Positions 30,714 to 34,402 of a stretch of DNA of 34,402 nucleotides are shown piece by piece. The number at the start of each line of letters is the position of its first letter. Position 1 is the stretch's first letter. The position numbers were made by a program, and so were the translations under genes. The DNA is taken from contig JAJYLA010000023.1 of NCBI GenBank assembly GCA_021788115.1, positions 1-34,402 of the forward strand, read 5' to 3'. This DNA comes from Actinomycetes bacterium (GTDB lineage: Bacteria > Actinomycetota > Acidimicrobiia > Acidimicrobiales > Palsa-688). The notes beneath the pieces were generated by a model. The model was not told the origin of the DNA, did no database searches, and was given only the letters and a program-made list of their open reading frames with translations.

Positions 30714-30905
30714 CTTCGAGATCTCCCCGGTTATCCGCGGCGGGTGCAGCTTGTCGAGCGTCGCGTCGGCCTTCGGCCCTGGGCGCCGTCCGTCGGCCCG
30801 GACAGGCCCGTCTCACCGTCGTTCGGGCGCCCGAGCTCCTGTCCGAGGCTTGGGCGGTGATCGGGAGGCGGGGTGAGTGCCACTGCAGGACCGCGGGGGC
30901 CCGCG

Positions 30906-30911
30906 TAGCAT
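30906..30911 (+). promoter_or_regulatory. Leaderless-type -10 (TAGCAT) for the F420 nitroreductase-family gene
   Basis: TAGCAT lies 6 bases before ATG 30918, with CCCTCC between them and no ribosome-binding site. Upstream, 30714-30905 contains no gene I can support; a perfect 12-base palindrome TCGGGCGCCCGA occurs at 30823-30834. Confidence 0.6.
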
Positions 30912-30917
30912 CCCTCC

Positions 30918-31361
30918 ATGCCCGTCACAGGTGAATACGAGCCGAGCCCGGCCCAATGGGTGCGTGACCAGGTCGAAGCCTACGAGCGTTCCGGCGGCAG
31001 GGAGGCTAACACCCTGCGCGATACCGGCCTGCCGGTTGTGATCGTGACCACCCGGGGGTCCCGGTCGGGCAAGGTGCGGAAGATGGCGCTGATGCGGGTC
31101 GAGCACGGGGGTCAGTACGCGCTCGTGGCCTCGAAGGGCGGGGCGCCCGAGCACCCGGTGTGGTACCACAACCTCAAGGCGCACCCCGACGAGGTTGCCA
31201 TTCAGGACGGCCCCGAGCCTTTCGACGTAACGGTCCGCGAGGTGGAGGGGCCCGAGCGCGAGGCGTGGTGGGAGCGTGCCGTCGCGGCGTTCCCGCCCTA
31301 CGCCGAATACCAGGAGAAGACCTCCCGGCGTATCCCCCTCTTCGTCGCCACCCGCCGCTAG
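30918..31361 (+). CDS. Deazaflavin (F420)-dependent nitroreductase family protein (Ddn-like, DUF385)
   Basis: A 147-residue split-barrel protein. The family pattern is clear: PSPAQWVRDQVEAYERSGG near the N-terminus, TLRDTGLPVVIVTTRGSRSGKVRKMALM, and ALVASKGGAPEHPVWYHNLKAHPDEVAIQDG, which line the F420 phosphate and deazaflavin sites in characterised Ddn proteins. The family reduces quinones and nitroaromatics using reduced F420. The physiological substrate is not evident here. ATG 30918 is supported by a TAGCAT box 6 bases upstream. It is convergent with the zinc-finger gene at 31504. Confidence 0.9.
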   Translation: MPVTGEYEPSPAQWVRDQVEAYERSGGREANTLRDTGLPVVIVTTRGSRSGKVRKMALMRVEHGGQYALVASKGGAPEHPVWYHNLKAHPDEVAIQDGPEPFDVTVREVEGPEREAWWERAVAAFPPYAEYQEKTSRRIPLFVATRR

Positions 31362-31503
31362 AGCAGAAACCGGCTGTCCGGGCGCTCTCCGCGGGCATGC
31401 CCGGGCCGCAACGGCGACGAGGCGAGCGGTCCGGCCGCGAAGGGGACAGGGTCGCCGGCCGGCCGACCGCGGCGCGGGCAGGGCCTCGGTGGCCGAGCTC
31501 GAG

Positions 31504-31878
31504 TCACTCCTCCCCCGAGAACCGCTCCCAGGCCGACTGGCGCGCCATGCCCAGGGCTTGTCCGATGACAGCCCACGTCGCTCCAAGCTGGCGAGCCTTT
31601 CGGACGTACTGCGCAAGGACGTACTCGGCTTGCTCTCCGGCGTGCGCCACCCGGGGAAGGCTTGCGAGCACCGCGTCGACTCCGGCTTCCGCATCCCACG
31701 GGGCGATGCGCCGAACGGGCTCCCTCCTGTTCGGCTTGGGCTTGCTCGCAATGAGCTCACTGCACAGTGCCACGCATTCATCGCAGATGTAGACGCCAGG
31801 TCCGGCGACGAGCGTGCCCACATCGGGGTAGGCCTTGAGGCAGAACGAGCACGTCGGAAGCTGCTCCCTGTTGGTCAC
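31504..31878 (-). CDS. ClpX-type C4 zinc-finger protein with C-terminal helix-turn-helix-like segment
   Basis: A 124-residue protein. The N-terminal 40 residues hold a zinc-binding ClpX-type C4 motif: C10 and C13 (CSFC), then C32 and C35 (CDEC), with the [14 protein letters not shown] signature. The AAA+ ATPase part of ClpX is absent, so this is not a ClpX fragment in the usual sense. The C-terminus ([30 protein letters not shown]) looks like a helix-turn-helix of the kind found in small actinobacterial regulators. GTG 31878 has AAAGGAG close upstream. Its promoter contains several CCTGAC half-sites, suggesting autoregulation, but this is an inference. Confidence 0.8.
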   Translation of the reverse strand: MTNREQLPTCSFCLKAYPDVGTLVAGPGVYICDECVALCSELIASKPKPNRREPVRRIAPWDAEAGVDAVLASLPRVAHAGEQAEYVLAQYVRKARQLGATWAVIGQALGMARQSAWERFSGEE

Positions 31879-31890
31879 CGGCGCTCCTTT

Positions 31891-31932
31891 CTCCTGTCAG
31901 GAGACACCTTACACCGTCAGGTGATTCCTGAC
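31891..31932. promoter_or_regulatory. Palindromic operator-like region over the zinc-finger gene promoter
   Basis: GTCAGG occurs at 31896-31901 and 31916-31921, exactly 20 bases apart (two helical turns), and CCTGAC at 31927-31932. The result is two inverted repeats: CTCCTG-T-CAGGAG (31891-31903), near the predicted transcription start, and GTCAGG-TGATT-CCTGAC (31916-31932), in the spacer and overlapping the -35. The arrangement is typical of a repressor operator. Confidence 0.6.
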
Positions 31933-31934
31933 AA
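31906..31934 (-). promoter_or_regulatory. Promoter (TTGTCA, 17-base spacer, TAAGGT) for the zinc-finger gene
   Basis: On the minus strand TTGTCA (31934-31929) and TAAGGT (31911-31906) are exactly 17 bases apart, the best sigma70-like promoter in the window. Transcription would start near 31899, giving a leader of about 20 bases that carries the AAAGGAG ribosome-binding site. Unlike most genes here, this transcript has a leader. Confidence 0.7.
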
Positions 31935-32282
31935 GTACCCAGACGAGAGCGCCCCGGGACACCGTGCCGGATGTTTGGAGATCCGGCAACGATCACCCGG
32001 TGTGCGCGGCGAATCGCTCTGCAGCCCGCGTTGCTTCGCCGAGTGTGCGGTGCGCGACGATCTCGCGGATCCGATCGGCTTCGACGCGGACCGACCGGGC
32101 CTCAGCCGGGCCGTGTCAGGCAGGCGCATTGCGCCACCGTTCGACGATAGGGCGCCGCCGCCGGCACGGCCCCGCGCGGATCCTCTTCGATCCGAAGGGC
32201 GGCTCGCCGTCTTCTGGGGCGTCGGACCCGACGCAAGGGTGCAACCCCTGAGGGGCCCGGCAGGCGACGCCACCCTGGCCGG
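31935..32282. other. Intergenic stretch without a supportable gene; possible coding relic
   Basis: No convincing gene was found. On the minus strand 31993-32115 is a 40-codon open stretch ending in TGA with protein-like composition (VEADRIREIVAHRTLGEATR), bounded upstream by an in-frame TGA (32118-32116) beyond which the same frame stays open. It might be the end of a decayed gene, but I recognise no family. Confidence 0.3.
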
Positions 32283-32288
32283 TACGAT
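32283..32288 (+). promoter_or_regulatory. Leaderless-type -10 (TACGAT) for the aquaporin-family gene
   Basis: TACGAT lies 7 bases before GTG 32296, and no ribosome-binding site is present. The box decides the start, because the frame stays open far upstream. Confidence 0.5.
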
Positions 32289-32295
32289 CGCTCCG

Positions 32296-33195
32296 GTGAC
32301 CGGCGAAGGGAACAGGCCGCGGCACCGGGCGGCCCCGACCGGGACAGCGGCGGCCGGGCCGGTGCCGGCGCAGCGGGGCTGGCACTGGGCCGAGTGGTCG
32401 TCCGAGTTCGCCGGCACCGCGCTGCTCTTGCTTGGCGGGCTGTCCGCGGTGTGTTTGGACTTCGGATCCAACAGCCCGATGATCAAGGTGGTGCCGGACC
32501 ACTCGGCACGGCTGCTCATCACCGGGCTGCTGTTCGCCGGCAGCGGCTCCCTGGTGGCGGTGACCCCTCTCGGGCGGCGGTCGGGAGCCCATCTGAACCC
32601 GTGCGTGACTCTGGCCTTCTGGCGGCGGGGCCATGTCCACCCTCACGACCTTGCCGGCTACACCGCCGCCCAGGTGGCGGGCGCCTTCGCCGGTACGGCC
32701 CTCGTCCAATGGTGGTGGGGAGGGCAGGCACGCTCGGTCGACCTGGGCGTCACCCACCCGCGCGCCGGCCTGCCCGCGATGGGTGCAGCGGGGGTCGAGG
32801 CCGTGATGACAGCGGCGCTGGTGTTGATCATCCTGGTCATGGTTTCCACCCGCCGCACCGCGCGGTTCGCGCCGCTGGCGGTGTGGATCGTTGTGGCGGT
32901 CCTGGTCTGGCAGGGCGCCCCGTGGACGGGGACGTCGCTGAACCCGGCTCGCAGCCTGGCTCCTGCGGTCCTGAGCATGGACTTCGGCGACCTTTGGGTC
33001 TACTTCGTCGGTCCTCTGGCCGGATCGCTGGCGGCCGTCGAAGTGTTCAACCTCATCCCCGGCCTGGAAACCTTGACCGCCAAGTTGTACTACGACTGGC
33101 GCTACCCCTCCACGTTGGCCAGCGTGCTCCCTGTCGCCAGGAAGCCGTCGTCCTCAGGCGTGCAGCCGGTCAAGCAGGCGCCGCGGGCGACGTGA
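32296..33195 (+). CDS. MIP family channel (aquaporin/glycerol facilitator type) with NPC first motif
   Basis: A 299-residue protein with six hydrophobic helices between about residues 36 and 255. The second half-helix has the canonical GTSLNPARS (212-220), including the selectivity-filter arginine R219. The first half-helix reads SGAHLNPCVTLAF, so the usual NPA is NPC (101-103). Variant first motifs occur naturally, for example in plant SIP aquaporins. The solute is not predictable. The extended N-terminus (about 30 residues, Arg/Pro-rich) and C-terminus (about 40 residues) are polar. GTG 32296 is chosen from the TACGAT box 7 bases upstream. Confidence 0.88.
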   Translation: MTGEGNRPRHRAAPTGTAAAGPVPAQRGWHWAEWSSEFAGTALLLLGGLSAVCLDFGSNSPMIKVVPDHSARLLITGLLFAGSGSLVAVTPLGRRSGAHLNPCVTLAFWRRGHVHPHDLAGYTAAQVAGAFAGTALVQWWWGGQARSVDLGVTHPRAGLPAMGAAGVEAVMTAALVLIILVMVSTRRTARFAPLAVWIVVAVLVWQGAPWTGTSLNPARSLAPAVLSMDFGDLWVYFVGPLAGSLAAVEVFNLIPGLETLTAKLYYDWRYPSTLASVLPVARKPSSSGVQPVKQAPRAT

Positions 33196-33260
33196 CGTGA
33201 TCGCCCCTCGCACGAGGGTCCGGGTGGATCGTGGCGCTGGGTCTGGCACAGCGCCGCTCG

Positions 33261-33266
33261 TAATGT
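33261..33266 (+). promoter_or_regulatory. Leaderless-type -10 (TAATGT) for the LLM-family gene
   Basis: TAATGT lies 7 bases before ATG 33274. It supports that start over the in-frame GTG at 33265, which overlaps the box. Confidence 0.55.
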
Positions 33267-33273
33267 GGGCGCG

Positions 33274-34104
33274 ATGGACTTCGGCATCGGTTTCTTTCCA
33301 ACCCACGACGCGATGGCCCCCGCCTCGCTGGCCCGCCTCGTGGAAGCGCGCGGGTTCGAGTCGCTGTTCTTCCCCGAACACACTCACATCCCGGCGTCAC
33401 GGCTGAGCCCCTGGCCGGGCGGCTCGGAGCTGCCGAGGAAGTACGCCCACACCGTCGACCTGTTCGTCGCCATGACCGCGGCGGTGACTGCGACCAGCCG
33501 GCTGCGGGTGGGCAGCGGAGTCTGTCTGGTCATCGAACGCGATCCGATCACCACGGCCAAGGAGGTGGCGTCGCTCGACGTTCTGTCCGGGGGCCGCATC
33601 GAGTTCGGCGTGGGCGCCGGCTGGAACAGGGAGGAGATGCAGAACCACGGGACCGATCCTCGCCGGCGGATGGCCGTCCTGCGCGAGAGGGTGGAGGCCA
33701 TGAAGGCGATCTGGACCCAGGATGAGGCCAGCTACGCGGGGGAGCACGTCAACTTCGAGCGGATCTGGTCCTGGCCCAAGCCGGCCCAGAGGCCGCATCC
33801 TCCGGTCATCGTGGGCGGCAACGGACCGACGGTCACCGACCGGGTCAAGGCGTTCGGCGACGCCTGGATGCCCAACTACGCCCGTGATGGGTTCGTCGAA
33901 CGGGCCCTCGAGCTCAAGGCTACGGCAGGCCGGCCGATCAGCCTTCAGGTGATGGGCGTGCCGAACGACGCCAGGGTCATCGCCTCCTTCGAGCAGGCAG
34001 GCTTCGACCGTGTCGTTCACTGGGTGCCCTCGGCCGGCCAGAGTCGAGTCGAGACGGACATGGACGCGTTCGCGGCGGCCATCGCGGAGGCTCACGGGGA
34101 GTGA
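33274..34104 (+). CDS. LLM class F420-dependent oxidoreductase (luciferase-like)
   Basis: A 276-residue TIM-barrel protein of the bacterial-luciferase-like superfamily. It begins with the first strand MDFGIGFFPT, followed by LVEARGFESLFFPEHTHIP, RLRVGSGVCLVIERDPITTAKEVASLDVLSGGR and EFGVGAGWNREEM, the region that binds the F420 phosphate and ribityl chain in family members, and then PPVIVGGNGP. The subfamily resembles those annotated as TIGR03619 F420-dependent enzymes; the substrate is unknown. ATG 33274 is favoured over GTG 33265. The stop overlaps the start of the broken PPOX gene as GTGA, suggesting a former two-gene operon. Confidence 0.9.
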   Translation: MDFGIGFFPTHDAMAPASLARLVEARGFESLFFPEHTHIPASRLSPWPGGSELPRKYAHTVDLFVAMTAAVTATSRLRVGSGVCLVIERDPITTAKEVASLDVLSGGRIEFGVGAGWNREEMQNHGTDPRRRMAVLRERVEAMKAIWTQDEASYAGEHVNFERIWSWPKPAQRPHPPVIVGGNGPTVTDRVKAFGDAWMPNYARDGFVERALELKATAGRPISLQVMGVPNDARVIASFEQAGFDRVVHWVPSAGQSRVETDMDAFAAAIAEAHGE

Positions 34105-34270
34105 CATCTGGGGAAGCTCGCGGTCGGTTCGCCGCGGCGCGGGTGGCGCGTCTGGCGACGACCGGCGCATCCGGGCAGCCCCACCTGGTCCCGGCGGTGT
34201 TCGCCGTCGACGAACCGTGTGGGTGAGCGCCGTCGACGGGTCGGTCAGCGGCTCGCTGATGGTGCTCTGA
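34101..34270 (+). pseudogene. Broken and truncated F420-dependent PPOX-class oxidoreductase (TIGR03668-like)
   Basis: GTG 34101 overlaps the upstream stop. It encodes a recognisable split-barrel N-terminus (EARGRFAAARVARLATTGAS, then QPHLVPAVFAVD) that hits a stop at 34224-34226 after 41 residues. A second forward frame continues the expected sequence (RTVWVSAVDG) and then stops at 34268-34270. The match to family proteins (which have FAVDGDTVxxAVD followed by KPKR) therefore crosses a frameshift near 34210 and loses similarity after SAVDG. A normal member is about 130-140 residues. A sequencing error could explain the frameshift, but not the loss of the rest. Confidence 0.65.
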
Positions 34271-34287
34271 CAGCAACTCCTCGTCCC

Positions 34288-34402
34288 GGCTCTTCGCCAG
34301 GGGCTAGGACCCTGCTGAGCAAGGCGCGTTTTGGGGTTGGTCGTGGGGTCTGTGGGGCCGGTGTGACTGGCGTGACTTTCGAGTAGCGAATGCCAATGGC
34401 GT
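34288..34402 (+). mobile_element. Possible end of an ISL3-family insertion sequence (right part outside window)
   Basis: GGCTCTTCGCC at 34288-34298 matches the conserved start of ISL3-family terminal inverted repeats (GGYTCTT). Base composition also changes after about 34320 (many G and T, GTTTTGGGGTTGGT), unlike the flanking genes, and the sequence sits directly after a truncated gene. The transposase would lie beyond the window. If correct, the 8-base target duplication would be CTCGTCCC at 34280-34287. The other end is not visible. Confidence 0.35.

Noticed and set aside
31392-31403. CGGGCATGCCCG palindrome between convergent genes as a terminator
   Set aside because: A perfect 12-base palindrome without a loop and without a T-tract is a weak hairpin. 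Such palindromes are expected by chance at this GC content.
31917-32757. Overlapping long minus-strand frames across the aquaporin 5' half
   Set aside because: They are Arg/Pro/Ser-rich shadows of the aquaporin gene without recognisable domains or start signals. Only the short relic at 31993-32115 has protein-like composition.

Overview
This is a very GC-rich (roughly 70% or more) bacterial chromosome segment, almost certainly from a high-GC actinobacterium. The evidence is a complete 14-gene nuo operon with the actinobacterial order, a menaquinone-tail-reductase-type flavoprotein next to nuoA, three genes of coenzyme F420-linked families, a CobA-HemD fusion protein, heavy GTG start use, and many genes that appear to be transcribed without a leader. 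An Acidimicrobiia-like lineage is my best guess, but it is an inference from gene style and not from a marker gene.

Layout. Positions 1-4049 hold the end of a heme/tetrapyrrole cluster on the plus strand: the hemC 3' end, a cobA-hemD fusion, hemB and hemL. A convergent geranylgeranyl-reductase-family gene (4046-5323, minus) shares stop-codon bases with hemL and diverges from nuoA. Positions 5440-21746 are the complete nuoABCDEFGHIJKLMN operon for the proton-pumping NADH:menaquinone oxidoreductase. Most junctions are ATGA or GTGA overlaps; the real gaps are nuoA-nuoB (84 bases) and nuoD-nuoE (49 bases), with 7 and 2 bases around nuoL. Heme precursors, quinone-tail modification and complex I together form a respiratory neighbourhood.

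Positions 21747-27560 are accessory. They hold an orphan AbiEi-like/DUF559 gene with its own promoter, a convergent intergenic region full of direct and inverted repeats (22808-23028), a large minus-strand membrane protein that joins a split and apparently inactive metallophosphoesterase to a lysylphosphatidylglycerol-synthase-type aminoacyltransferase domain, and a divergent pair made of a MidA-like methyltransferase and a HAD phosphatase. Positions 27647-30713 hold htpX, yajQ, a matB-like malonyl-CoA synthetase and tRNA-Tyr.

Positions 30918-34402 hold an F420-dependent nitroreductase (Ddn) family gene, a small ClpX-type zinc-finger protein behind a palindrome-rich promoter, an aquaporin-family channel with an NPC motif, a luciferase-like F420 oxidoreductase, a broken F420/PPOX gene, and what looks like the edge of an ISL3-type insertion sequence at the right end.

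The strongest window-wide signal beyond the genes is a TANNNT -10 hexamer placed 6-9 bases upstream of the start codon of nearly every transcript-initial gene, which fits leaderless transcription. No CRISPR array, phage or complete defence island was seen. The best candidate for something under-described is the 1034-residue phosphoesterase/aminoacyltransferase fusion.
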